A stretch of DNA of 34,694 bases from Glaciecola sp. UBA1851 (GCA_002338515.1 DDIL01000057.1:1-34694); one strand, 5' to 3'. Positions 1 to 8,860 are shown, counted from the first letter of the stretch. Program-made: numbers and translations. Notes: generated by a model from the sequence alone, not told the origin.

Positions 1-543
1 CCATTCAAATGGTGTAAATCCACCATATAGTTTTTTAGATGGCATACCTGACGCTTGCTTAATACGGTTCATTCGTGGAACAAGCATAAGAAGTAACGCA
101 GAAAAGCCAAAAATGGGTATTAATTCTTGCCAAGGTTCTAATTCAATAAACGAAAGCCCGGTCATGATTACAAGATAGGAAAAAAAGCTGATTAACCATA
201 GGGTAGTGGAAGTTTTTGACCAAGACGGTAAATGAAGTTTGCTTTCTAATGCCTTAATTTCTTTGCATAAATTTGGCACAGCGATGAATAGAGGGATTGC
301 TAATAAAGGAACAAAAATCCACATCCATGGAGTCAGCTTAAGTTTGCCTATTGTATTTAAATCTTTAGCGTTACGATAAAACCAGTACGATAGATACAAC
401 CCAAATGTAAGTGTCGCTAATATAAGTTCGAATATATAAGAGCGTGGGCATTTTATTAACTCAGGAGTGGCTGCTGCGTTCGAAGAAGAGGCGCTAGGTG
501 CTTCTATAAGTTCCTCAACTTGTCCTTGTTGCGTATTGCTCAT
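1..543 (-). CDS. Partial multi-pass membrane protein, unknown function
   Basis: The frame is open from an ATG at 543 to the left edge, giving 181 codons with no stop, so the C-terminus is missing. The first ~30 residues are polar and rich in Gln, Glu, Ala and Ser. A short segment with Cys-Pro-Arg follows, then hydrophobic stretches at roughly residues 36-57, 73-90, 110-130 and 137-155. The segment around residues 40-60 (Phe-Gly-Leu-Tyr then Tyr-Trp-Phe-Tyr-Arg-Asn) recalls DUF4234-type small membrane proteins, but I do not recognise the family with certainty. It lies downstream of, and in the same direction as, the CPBP protease gene, with a 186 bp gap. No function can be assigned. Confidence 0.7.
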   Translation of the reverse strand, partial: MSNTQQGQVEELIEAPSASSSNAAATPELIKCPRSYIFELILATLTFGLYLSYWFYRNAKDLNTIGKLKLTPWMWIFVPLLAIPLFIAVPNLCKEIKALESKLHLPSWSKTSTTLWLISFFSYLVIMTGLSFIELEPWQELIPIFGFSALLLMLVPRMNRIKQASGMPSKKLYGGFTPFEW

Positions 544-729
544 TTGTGTCCTTTATCGCCATTTATCGAAAACAAGGTTCTGATCATGAAGTTAAAGCCA
601 AATGATCATACACGTTTTAGAAATTTTCTGTCTATGAAGAATAAACGACATCTGTGATGCATTGCAATGGTCTATTTGTATAAGTCATCTACATGGCTAA
701 ATTTTTTAATAACTAAACATCAAGTTCAT

Positions 730-1398
730 TTATCCAGAAGGAAAAGCCAACATTTCGCCAAACCCTGCGTGATATAACCACCACCCATACAAAAAGTGCT
801 CTGTACAGATTAAACCAAAGCTTTTAGTTTTTTGGTAGGTATACGCAAATATTAATCCACCACAAAAAGTGAGTACCATCACTAAAACATTAAAGAACAT
901 TAAATGTGCTAAGCTGAATACGAAGCCATTAATCAATATTAACAGCCATTGATATCTAAAAAGCATGCTATAACGATTGAAGAAAAAAACTCGAAAAAGC
1001 CATTCTTGTGGAATAACAGATAATAACGCATACAAAGCTGTTATCCCTATCCAAAGAAACACATTATTATTTATTGGGTGGAATAACTTTTCAGGTAAAT
1101 AAATATGTATAAAACTCACCGTAAATAATGCATATACAAGAAACATCAAGATAACGCGGCGAAATTCACTTTGAAAAAATAAGGTTCTAAAATAATCAGT
1201 GATTGATTTAAAAAAACGTGATGAGAAAAACTCTACTTTTCCTCTCGGGTATTCTGACAATGCTAACCAAATCACATAACTCACCCCTAATAAAACGCTA
1301 ACAGTACTTATTTGCCAAATTGGATTAAAAGCAAGCAGTAAAGGTAGCGCAATAAACAAAGAAATAAGTTCTACAAACCGGAAAAGATAAGAATGCAT
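730..1398 (-). CDS. CPBP-family intramembrane metalloprotease (CAAX protease/Abi type)
   Basis: This 222-residue protein is hydrophobic throughout, with about six to seven predicted membrane spans. The CPBP (MEROPS M79) motifs are present in variant form. Residues near 131 read Pro-Gln-Glu-Trp-Leu-Phe-Arg, so the usual Glu-Glu pair is Gln-Glu. A Phe-x-x-x-His follows at about residues 161-165. The third motif is His-Phe-Leu-Tyr-Gly instead of His-x-x-x-Asn. From memory, QE plus His-x-Leu-Tyr-Gly is the normal form of one proteobacterial CPBP subgroup, so this is probably an intact member and not a decayed one. Family members cleave within membranes, in prenyl-protein processing, bacteriocin self-immunity or signalling; the substrate here is unknown. 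The start at 1398 has only a weak ribosome-binding site. Confidence 0.8.
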   Translation of the reverse strand: MHSYLFRFVELISLFIALPLLLAFNPIWQISTVSVLLGVSYVIWLALSEYPRGKVEFFSSRFFKSITDYFRTLFFQSEFRRVILMFLVYALFTVSFIHIYLPEKLFHPINNNVFLWIGITALYALLSVIPQEWLFRVFFFNRYSMLFRYQWLLILINGFVFSLAHLMFFNVLVMVLTFCGGLIFAYTYQKTKSFGLICTEHFLYGWWLYHAGFGEMLAFPSG

Positions 1399-1473
1399 AA
1401 TATGCTTCAGTAAAATATCAAATCGTCAGAAAGGCTATTGCTTGATGATATAGCAATACAGAAAAAGATTGAA

Positions 1474-1488
1474 ATTGTTATCAACAAT
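1474..1488. promoter_or_regulatory. 15 bp perfect palindrome, possible operator
   Basis: ATTGTT-ATC-AACAAT is a perfect inverted repeat with 6 bp arms. It lies in the 255 bp region between the divergent CPBP protease (start 1398) and solute-binding protein (start 1654) genes. Its place suggests a regulator site for one or both genes. In AT-rich DNA such short palindromes also occur by chance, and no regulator is assigned. Confidence 0.25.
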
Positions 1489-1653
1489 ATCAGAACAAAC
1501 TGACGAAAAAATCTCAGTAAAAAAGTAATTTGCCGATAATACTAAGGTATCAAAGCAAATAATTTTCGCTACTCAATAGGCGGTAAATTATCTTTCCAAT
1601 TTAATGACCTAAACAATGTTTTTATTGTTCTGTAATGACCAAGGTAGTAAAGC

Positions 1654-2892
1654 ATGTTTCAACGCAAAGTTTTTAATAGAGCCACAAACCTAAATAAGAT
1701 TATCCCCTTTCTTGTTGTCGCTTTATTATCACTATTCAATTTCTCGCATGCATCACCTAATCCAACAAAAGAGCCCATTATTATTGGTATAGATGCGGAC
1801 ATGAGCGGAGTCGCAAAGGTTGGCGGCCAAGCCATTTATCGTGGAGCACGCATTGCCATAGATAAAATTAATGCAAATGGTGGCTTATTGGGCCGGGAAC
1901 TTCAGCTCGAAGTGAAAGATCATAGAGGAAATCCTGCCCGAGGCATAAAAAATATAGAAGCATTAGCTTCTAACCCAAATGTAGTGGCAGTAATAGGTGG
2001 GGTACACACGCCAGTTGCGTTGGCGGAATTACCAACCATTCATGAAAAAGAAATCCTTTACTTAGGCGCTTGGGCTGCCGGTACGTCAATTGTAGAGAAC
2101 AACTATTATCCAAATTATGTATTTAGAGTTTCTGTTCGTGATTCTGACGCAGGTGAAGTATTAGTTAAAAGCGCGAAAGAACGCGGTTTAAACAAAATAG
2201 CCTTAGTGTTGGAAAGAACGGGCTGGGGAAGGTCCAATCAGGCATCGATAAAAGCGGCTGCAGAAAAGTATCAAATAGAAATTACTCATATAGCTTGGAT
2301 AAATTGGCGGCAAACTGATTTTACAAACGAGATGGCCACAACGTTAGCCACCAAACCAGAAGCTTTACTACTTGTTTCAAATGCTCCTGAAGGTGCAATT
2401 GTGGCGAAGAATATGATTAAATCAAATGCCAACCTTCCTTTAATATCGCATTGGGGAATAGCTGGTGGAAAATTTGTTGAATTATTAGGATTTGATAATC
2501 TGCAAAAATTAGATGTATCTGTATTGCAGAGCTTTCATTTTGAAAAAAATCTTGAAAATTCAGTGAGCCAACATCTTTTCAAGCAATATCAAAAAACATT
2601 CAGTCAGTCTGAAACCACCTACTCTGTAGAAGCAGCGGTGGGGGTAGCTCAATCCTACGACATTGTTAACATACTCGCAAAAGCAATTGCGAACGCTCAA
2701 TCTGCCGAGCGAAGCGACGTAAGACAGGCAATGTATTCAGTCACACATTACGAAGGCGCAATTAAAACATTTGCTCCAGCATTTGAACCGCAAAAGCATG
2801 ATGCCCTTGTTAATGCCGATTATTTTATGACTCAGTTCAACTCAAAAGGTCATTTAGTGCCGGTTGAACAAGTTATGCAACCTAATTTATGA
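1654..2892 (+). CDS. Periplasmic solute-binding protein (LivK/Peripla_BP_6 type), probable sensory partner of the adjacent kinase
   Basis: The 412-residue protein has a basic N-terminus and a hydrophobic core (about residues 17-32) ending Ser-His-Ala-Ser, a plausible signal peptidase I site. The mature part has the hallmarks of type I periplasmic binding proteins for branched-chain amino acids, amides or urea. These include an opening Ile-Gly-Ile-Asp-Ala-Asp-Met-Ser-Gly, the Gly-Ala-x-Ile-Ala-x-x-x-Ile-Asn-Ala-x-Gly-Gly helix near residues 66-80, and a Val-Ile-Gly-Gly-Val-His-Thr strand. Its stop overlaps the start of the hybrid kinase gene (ATGA at 2889-2892), so the two are probably translationally coupled. 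No permease or ATPase gene is nearby. I infer that it presents a ligand to the kinase's periplasmic domain, as LuxP or TorT do for their kinases, and does not feed a transporter. The ligand is not predictable. Confidence 0.88.
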   Translation: MFQRKVFNRATNLNKIIPFLVVALLSLFNFSHASPNPTKEPIIIGIDADMSGVAKVGGQAIYRGARIAIDKINANGGLLGRELQLEVKDHRGNPARGIKNIEALASNPNVVAVIGGVHTPVALAELPTIHEKEILYLGAWAAGTSIVENNYYPNYVFRVSVRDSDAGEVLVKSAKERGLNKIALVLERTGWGRSNQASIKAAAEKYQIEITHIAWINWRQTDFTNEMATTLATKPEALLLVSNAPEGAIVAKNMIKSNANLPLISHWGIAGGKFVELLGFDNLQKLDVSVLQSFHFEKNLENSVSQHLFKQYQKTFSQSETTYSVEAAVGVAQSYDIVNILAKAIANAQSAERSDVRQAMYSVTHYEGAIKTFAPAFEPQKHDALVNADYFMTQFNSKGHLVPVEQVMQPNL

Positions 2893-5825
2893 ATAATAAA
2901 CAAACACTATACTCACAAATAAAGCGCTTTGTTATGCCAAAGCTTATGTTGGCACTTTGCGCTTTTGTTGTGTCTTGCTGTTTAGTTTATTTTTATACCG
3001 GCATAAAACAACTTGAAAGTCAGCACAAAAATCATGTTAATCAGCTAACTGCAAACATTTCAACCAATATCAATAATGTAGTAAACACGGTAGAAGGTCT
3101 ATCAAGGAACGATTTATTGATAAACGGCCTTATCGATTTTCAAATGAGGGACGAATATTTACCCCTTTTTTTTCAAAGCTTAAAAATGGCCAAAAGCGAA
3201 AACACATCATCTGTTTTATTCGACTTCTCTGGCGAAATTATTATGGAAAATAATTGGCTAAATAATGGATTGAATACAGATTCAAATAACTGGCAAAACA
3301 TTACATTAGAAAAAGGTGAAACATACCAATATTTCGGAAAAAGTGGGCTACTAGTCATTTCACCCATTTTAATGTCTGGTATGCCAGAAGGCGCGCTTGG
3401 TTTATATATCCCTTCTATTTCCTTGCTAGCAGACACAGTAATAAATACAAATATTCAACAGTATATTTTTGATGATAATGGCGCGTTACTTTACAGTACG
3501 GAAACAGAAAACAAACCGGCTAGCTATCAAAATTTTTCAGATAATAACGAGCTTCAATTTATTTATGAAACCCAGTGGAGAAACTTTAAAGTTGTTAGCG
3601 CTCAATCATATATATCTGGATATTCAGAAAGTATTTGGTTATTGCCGTTTTTAATTATTGCTGTACTAGGCACTCTTTTTAGCTGTTTATTCAGCATGAA
3701 ATTATCCTCAAAGAAAGCATCTGACACAGTCAAGAATATGCATGAGCGCTTGGTTATTAAAAGTAATAATTTGACTAAATCGTGCTGTGAAGTGGAAAGC
3801 GAAGCAATAGAATTACAACAAATACAACGCTCATTCGATGATCTGTTAGATAAAGTAATGTCGTTATCGTTAAGCAACGACAAAATTACTAATGTGATCA
3901 ATTCTCTACAAGCTTTACTTTTGGTTGTCGACAATGAAGGCAACATTATTTTATCAAACTGCGACAGCGACGAACTATTTTCAACAGGATATATATCCCA
4001 AAAGTCGATCATAGAAGAGGGTTTACGTTGCGTAAATGATAGAGGTTTTTATAGCTTTACTACTCGCTTAAAGCAAAAAGAAAATATCAGAACAATAGAG
4101 TGGGAAGTCAGTCCGTTTTTAGACCAAGATGAAAATCATATTGGAGCAATTTTCAATGGCGAAGATGTAAGTTTGCGCCTATCACTTCAAAAAGACGTGA
4201 ATTTACGTAATCAAGCATTGGAGATTTCACCGGCGGCTATTACGATTGCTGATGTATCTCAACCCAGTGCACCGCTAGTGTATGTCAACAAAGCGTTCAC
4301 TAAAATCACGGGGTATACAAGTGCAGATGCAGTTGGCAAAAATTGTAATTTCCTACGAGGAAAAGCAACAGAAGAACCCCCTTTAGCCACAATAAAACAA
4401 GCGCTAGACGCACTTGAACCATGCCAAACAACCATCACTAATTATAAGAAAAATGGCGAACCATTTATCAACTCACTTTCCCTACAGCCAGTTATAGAGT
4501 TAGACGGCAGCGTAAAATATTTTGTTGGCGTACAACAGGATATTACCATTGAGAAACAAACTGAAACATACTTAGCTGATGCTAGAAATAAAGCAGAAGA
4601 AATAGCGAAAGCTCAAAGCAGATTTTTTGCCGGGATTAACCATGAATTAAGAACACCGATTAATGGTATTAACGGTATGATAAAAGCACTGTTGAAATCA
4701 GAACTAACTGAACAACAGAGAAAGCAAGCGGAATTAGCTAACTTGAGTGCAAACAACTTACTATTAATTGTAAACGATGTTTTAGATTACTCAAAAGCAG
4801 AATCAGGGCAATTATCAATTGAATCTAGCACATTTGACATTACCTCACTTTTAAACGGTATGTCGGAATCTTATGCGCTGCAATGCAAAAATAAAGGATT
4901 GTCATTTAAGTGGTCAGGCATACCCGCAAGTAAATTAAATATAAAGAGCGACAAGCTGAGGCTTCAACAAATATTAGATAATTTAGTTGGGAACGCAATA
5001 AAATTTACTGAAAGTGGCCAAATCAACATAACGACTGATATTAGTGACATTAAAATTGAAAAAGGTCAGAAACATAAAAATAAAATTAATGTGGAGTTTG
5101 CCGTTCAAGACACCGGTATAGGCATTCCAGCAGATCAAATAGATAATATATTTAAGATGTTTGGGCAAGTTGAGTCTAATTCTAAAAAGATTAATTCGGG
5201 AACTGGACTTGGTTTAAATATCAGCCAACAGCTTGTAAATTTAATGGGTGGCAAATTAAGCGTCGAAAGTAGGTTTAAGTGTGGAAGTGAATTTAGTTTT
5301 AATATAGTTGCCGAATCTATATTGATTGAAAAAGAAGACAATGCGGAAACGACTATACCCAACAAGATATCAATTGACAAAAGGCCGTCGAATTCAGACG
5401 TATTACTATCACCCACTCCTATTGTGTTAGTGGTAGAGGATAACGAAATTAATCAAGCCGTTGTTATGGCCGCTTTACCGCATGCTAGAAAATTAGTTGC
5501 CGCAAATGGTTTGAAAGCATTAGATATTTTAAACGATGTAAAAGCTAAGGTTGATGTGATTTTAATGGATTGCCAGATGCCAGAATTAGATGGTTGGGAA
5601 ACAACACGATTAATTCGCGATGGGCACGCAACTAATAAATATAAAGATATCCCCGTTATTGCACTGACTGCCTACACCGCGCTTAAAGACCAGCAAGATT
5701 GTTCAGATGCTGGTATGAACGATTATGTTAGCAAACCCTTCGACCCAGACGTGTTAATTGAAAAAGTTAATTATTGGACCCAAGTTAGCAGGCAAACAAA
5801 TGAAGAACACGCTGACATAGTATAG
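2889..5825 (+). CDS. Hybrid histidine kinase: periplasmic sensor, PAS, LOV, HisKA, HATPase, REC
   Basis: The 978-residue protein has a membrane segment at about 13-35, a periplasmic region to about 246 that looks Cache-like, and a second membrane segment at about 247-268. A PAS domain follows (about 325-430), then a second PAS domain (about 440-556). The second one carries LOV signatures: Gly-Lys-Asn-Cys-Asn-Phe-Leu with C486, Asn-Tyr-Lys-Lys-Asn-Gly starting at N518, Phe-Ile-Asn with N528, and Phe-Val-Gly-Val-Gln with Q549. In LOV photoreceptors these are the cysteine that bonds FMN in blue light, the isoalloxazine-binding asparagines and the signalling glutamine. The kinase core has H585 (His-Glu-Leu-Arg-Thr-Pro) and the ATP lid motifs Asp-Thr-Gly-Ile-Gly-Ile and Gly-Thr-Gly-Leu-Gly-Leu. 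The C-terminal receiver has E850-D851 and phospho-acceptor D894. There is no HPt or DNA-binding domain, so its output partner lies elsewhere. Confidence 0.92.
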   Translation: MNNKQTLYSQIKRFVMPKLMLALCAFVVSCCLVYFYTGIKQLESQHKNHVNQLTANISTNINNVVNTVEGLSRNDLLINGLIDFQMRDEYLPLFFQSLKMAKSENTSSVLFDFSGEIIMENNWLNNGLNTDSNNWQNITLEKGETYQYFGKSGLLVISPILMSGMPEGALGLYIPSISLLADTVINTNIQQYIFDDNGALLYSTETENKPASYQNFSDNNELQFIYETQWRNFKVVSAQSYISGYSESIWLLPFLIIAVLGTLFSCLFSMKLSSKKASDTVKNMHERLVIKSNNLTKSCCEVESEAIELQQIQRSFDDLLDKVMSLSLSNDKITNVINSLQALLLVVDNEGNIILSNCDSDELFSTGYISQKSIIEEGLRCVNDRGFYSFTTRLKQKENIRTIEWEVSPFLDQDENHIGAIFNGEDVSLRLSLQKDVNLRNQALEISPAAITIADVSQPSAPLVYVNKAFTKITGYTSADAVGKNCNFLRGKATEEPPLATIKQALDALEPCQTTITNYKKNGEPFINSLSLQPVIELDGSVKYFVGVQQDITIEKQTETYLADARNKAEEIAKAQSRFFAGINHELRTPINGINGMIKALLKSELTEQQRKQAELANLSANNLLLIVNDVLDYSKAESGQLSIESSTFDITSLLNGMSESYALQCKNKGLSFKWSGIPASKLNIKSDKLRLQQILDNLVGNAIKFTESGQINITTDISDIKIEKGQKHKNKINVEFAVQDTGIGIPADQIDNIFKMFGQVESNSKKINSGTGLGLNISQQLVNLMGGKLSVESRFKCGSEFSFNIVAESILIEKEDNAETTIPNKISIDKRPSNSDVLLSPTPIVLVVEDNEINQAVVMAALPHARKLVAANGLKALDILNDVKAKVDVILMDCQMPELDGWETTRLIRDGHATNKYKDIPVIALTAYTALKDQQDCSDAGMNDYVSKPFDPDVLIEKVNYWTQVSRQTNEEHADIV

Positions 5826-5828
5826 GTA

Positions 5829-5845
5829 GACTATAATTTATAGTC
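5829..5845 (+). terminator. AT-rich hairpin just after the kinase gene, possible weak terminator
   Basis: GACTATA-ATT-TATAGTC forms a perfect 7 bp stem with a 3-base loop, starting 4 bp after the kinase stop codon and followed by a T-rich stretch. The stem has only two G-C pairs, so termination would be weak. It may instead be an operator in the 114 bp gap before the DUF3943 gene. Confidence 0.3.
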
Positions 5846-5939
5846 GATTTTATTCTAATTTGTTGTATATTATTCACTCATCATTACAGCGTGCGTTTGT
5901 CGTAATTATCTTGCCCTTTATTATGTCTATTTACAAAAT

Positions 5940-7550
5940 ATGCTTTTAAGAAAAATCTTTTCTCACTTTATTCTGATAATTACGTTTACAGGTTTCAGTT
6001 ATAGTTCATTAGCTAAAAGCAATGCGCTTGATTTTCAATCTGACTTTAGTTCAATGTACGTTGAAAGCGTGCTGAGTAATCACTCAAACAATCGCAACGC
6101 CTATACCCTCGAATCGAATCAAACTGATCATGCAAAGGAAATAATCAATAAAGATTGGACTGGGGCAATGCAAGAATTAGGCACTATTTTAGTGCTTGGT
6201 CGTTTATCCTACATGGCCGGTGGTGAAACAATTGAACGAGACTTTGATTATGAAATTGAAGGCAACGAATTTGAATATTTTGGCAAACGTCTATTTACCG
6301 ATGAATATTGGAAGTTTGATGATAATACTAAAGGAATGAATTGGGGCCATGCCTATGCTGGCATGATTTATCATCAAGCATTTCGGAATCATAATTTTAG
6401 TTATTACGAATCAGTACTAGCCACCTTTGTTACTTCAACCGTTTGGGAAGTATTCTTTGAGTATAAAGAAGTAGTAAGTATTAACGATCAGTTTTTTACT
6501 ACATGGGGAGGCGCAGTATTGGGTGAAAGCTTCTTTCAAATAGGCGATATGTTATACACCAAAGAAGGGTGGATACCAGCTACTTTCGCTGCATTATTTA
6601 ATCCTGCCAATGCAATAAAACGAATTTGGCGCGATCCTAAAACTCCTGTTTTCTCTCGTAAGAACGTACATGACGTTTTTAATGTGTATACAGGTATTAC
6701 TTATGCCTCGCACGATATTCGTGACCTGAACGAAGGCATACTAGTATTTGGATTAGACGCAAAAGTAGATCGGCTCAACGAGAAAGCAAAAGTAAAAGGT
6801 AACACGCCAAAACTGGTTGAAGTTGAGGCGATGGCTGGCTTGTCTAAAGAAGGATTAGAAGATTTTCAATTAATGAGCAAAGTTTTACTTTGGAGCAAGC
6901 AAGGTGCGAGTCATGCCAATATGGCAAACAATCAAGCATTCTCTAATAGATATTATATTGGCCCATCAATTGGTATAGAATATGTAAGCTATGGTGCCGA
7001 CAGAGAAACAGAAGACTTCTTTTCTGCAGTCCATTTATTAGGGCTTGATGCGGCGAGTAAATGGACAAGCGCTGATATGTCTTTTTTACTTCGTGGCAGT
7101 TTTTATAGTGACTTTGCAATGGTTAAGCCCTTTGCAACACAAGGCGTACCCAACTATCGCGATTTCTTTTGGAATACAAAATCATCGTTATGGGAGAACG
7201 CGTACGCTTATGCATTAGGTTACACTCTCGATTTATTTGCTGAAATGAACTACAGCAATTACACACTCGGTTTAAAACTTAGGTCACAGCGCTGGGATTC
7301 AATTGATAATAAAGAATATGAACGATTTAGCGATTGGAATCCTAACAACAAAGACTTGGATTTTAAAGACAGCAGAGATCGCTTGAAAGCCTACGTAAAA
7401 TATCAAATTACTCCTAAACTTCAGATCGATTTTAGTGTTGAAAGCATTAGACGTTTTGGTGAGTTTTTTGGTATCGACAATCCGGAGTTTTATGCCCGAG
7501 CAAAAGACACAGAAACTAGAACTTCTCTTCAACTGCATTATCAGTATTAA
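5940..7550 (+). CDS. DUF3943 domain outer-envelope protein
   Basis: The 536-residue protein starts with a signal peptide (hydrophobic core about 8-20, ending Ser-Leu-Ala-Lys). The region at about residues 135-205 fits DUF3943: Trp-Gly-His-Ala-Tyr-Ala-Gly, then Thr-Ser-Thr-Val-Trp-Glu-Val-Phe-Phe-Glu, then Ser-Ile-Asn-Asp and Gly-Gly-Ala-Val-Leu-Gly-Glu. The C-terminal half alternates polar and aromatic residues and ends His-Tyr-Gln-Tyr, which suggests an outer-membrane beta barrel; this is inferred from composition. The function of DUF3943 is not established as far as I know. No clear Shine-Dalgarno sequence precedes the ATG. It follows the sensor kinase by 114 bp in the same orientation, so it could be a target or co-regulated gene, but an AT-rich hairpin lies between. 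Confidence 0.8.
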   Translation: MLLRKIFSHFILIITFTGFSYSSLAKSNALDFQSDFSSMYVESVLSNHSNNRNAYTLESNQTDHAKEIINKDWTGAMQELGTILVLGRLSYMAGGETIERDFDYEIEGNEFEYFGKRLFTDEYWKFDDNTKGMNWGHAYAGMIYHQAFRNHNFSYYESVLATFVTSTVWEVFFEYKEVVSINDQFFTTWGGAVLGESFFQIGDMLYTKEGWIPATFAALFNPANAIKRIWRDPKTPVFSRKNVHDVFNVYTGITYASHDIRDLNEGILVFGLDAKVDRLNEKAKVKGNTPKLVEVEAMAGLSKEGLEDFQLMSKVLLWSKQGASHANMANNQAFSNRYYIGPSIGIEYVSYGADRETEDFFSAVHLLGLDAASKWTSADMSFLLRGSFYSDFAMVKPFATQGVPNYRDFFWNTKSSLWENAYAYALGYTLDLFAEMNYSNYTLGLKLRSQRWDSIDNKEYERFSDWNPNNKDLDFKDSRDRLKAYVKYQITPKLQIDFSVESIRRFGEFFGIDNPEFYARAKDTETRTSLQLHYQY

Positions 7551-7775
7551 GGTAAATTAGGGTTAACTTGAAAAAACCCACTTATTGGCATTTATGTAAT
7601 ACTCAAAGGACACTTACAGTGAATTAAGTCTGTTATATTGATGTATAACTTACATAATTAATGTACGACAAATGCCCACCTAAAAAATGTGACTATTTTT
7701 TAATCGTTTTTTACTTGTTAAATTTTTAATAAAGGTTTATGTTAATGTATAAAAATAAAATACAAAGGATTTTGT

Positions 7776-8846
7776 ATGTCTATCTCGTTGAAAAACCTAG
7801 CCACACTCATAGCTGTTTCTTGCATTAGTGTACACGCAAACAGCAACATTATTGAAGTTGTAACCGAAACAACAGCTGGCATATATATTGACCGTTCAGC
7901 CTTTGGGCAAGATCCTATTGTGTCCACATTTTCTGGTAACCAAATATCAGAAGACATTGGCAGTTCAGGTTTTGGTTCAGCAGCAGCACTCGACTCCATA
8001 ACACGAGCCGATGACAAAATAGAATGGCAAAACGGTAATATTTCATACGGCGATGGCATCACTTCCACATCGCGAACAGTAGTGGATATCTTTTTTCAAA
8101 ATGATACTGATGTTGATGTACTCCCAGTGTTTACCTCCCAAATATTAGCTGGTGGTTTAGGCATGATCAGTACTGGTTGTACAGGAACTGATTTGCGTGA
8201 ATGTGGAACCGGAAATGATTTCCCAACTTTGCTGAGCGGAGGAAATGGTGTAACTGAAAATGGCGTAATAGCTAGTTCAAGTTTTGATTTTCAGATTTTC
8301 TCTGGTGACACCATATTAATGTCTTTATCTGGAGGCGTTTCGTTAACAAGAAGCGAAGTTAATCAGTTTACTACTGATTTTTCAGATATAGAAGGTTTCT
8401 TAAATAATTTTAGACAAAGCTCTGCCGATGGCGATTCAAGAGAAAAGACCTTTGATTGGGACTTAACAGATATTGAAATAACAATGCCAGAGGTACTAAT
8501 GCTAGCACCTGGCGAAATTGGCAACATTACATATGTAACTGAAGTAACAACAACCTCTAATTCCTTTTGTTTGCTAATAGAAGCCGATACAGATACGACA
8601 GACTGTACACTCTCATATGGCTCCTTTGGTGACCCAGTTGGTCGTGGTGGAGGCTCTAATCCAAGAGTTGGTTTTGTTGACGCTGACATTTTTGAATTCG
8701 ACTTGCCAACGTTTAATAATGGCATACTAGATTTCACACTTACCAATGAACCCGGTCCAATCACAGGTGTAAATACGCCTAATAGTTTGGTTTTAGCAGG
8801 TTTAAGTTTTGCTTTATTAACGTTTAGGTTAAAGCGCACTCAATAA
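7776..8846 (+). CDS. Secreted protein with PEP-CTERM-like sorting tail
   Basis: The 356-residue protein has an N-terminal signal peptide (about residues 1-22, ending Val-His-Ala-Asn). The middle is a low-charge, Ser/Thr/Gly/Asp-rich region with two cysteine pairs (near 128 and 136, and near 266 and 275). The C-terminus has the tripartite plan of exosortase substrates: a short Pro-containing motif (Val-Asn-Thr-Pro-Asn-Ser), a hydrophobic segment of about 17 residues, and a basic tail Arg-Leu-Lys-Arg. The motif is not a canonical Pro-Glu-Pro, so processing by an exosortase is inferred. No exosortase gene is in this window. The TIR-TPR gene begins 14 bp downstream in the same direction, which suggests co-transcription. 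The body of the protein is not recognised. Confidence 0.72.
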   Translation: MSISLKNLATLIAVSCISVHANSNIIEVVTETTAGIYIDRSAFGQDPIVSTFSGNQISEDIGSSGFGSAAALDSITRADDKIEWQNGNISYGDGITSTSRTVVDIFFQNDTDVDVLPVFTSQILAGGLGMISTGCTGTDLRECGTGNDFPTLLSGGNGVTENGVIASSSFDFQIFSGDTILMSLSGGVSLTRSEVNQFTTDFSDIEGFLNNFRQSSADGDSREKTFDWDLTDIEITMPEVLMLAPGEIGNITYVTEVTTTSNSFCLLIEADTDTTDCTLSYGSFGDPVGRGGGSNPRVGFVDADIFEFDLPTFNNGILDFTLTNEPGPITGVNTPNSLVLAGLSFALLTFRLKRTQ

Positions 8847-8860
8847 AATCAACGATTACT

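Noticed and set aside
3602..4012. 136-codon minus-strand open frame inside the kinase gene
   Set aside because: It is a shadow of the kinase membrane segment and PAS region, with no independent support.
7590..7620. Possible sigma-54 promoter (TGGCA near 7596) upstream of the PEP-CTERM-like gene
   Set aside because: The -12 element does not match: TAAT stands where TTGC is required.
8363..8839. 158-codon minus-strand open frame opposite the PEP-CTERM-like gene
   Set aside because: It lies wholly within a convincing plus-strand gene with a signal peptide and sorting tail, and its translation is low-complexity Ser/Val/Pro with no domain.
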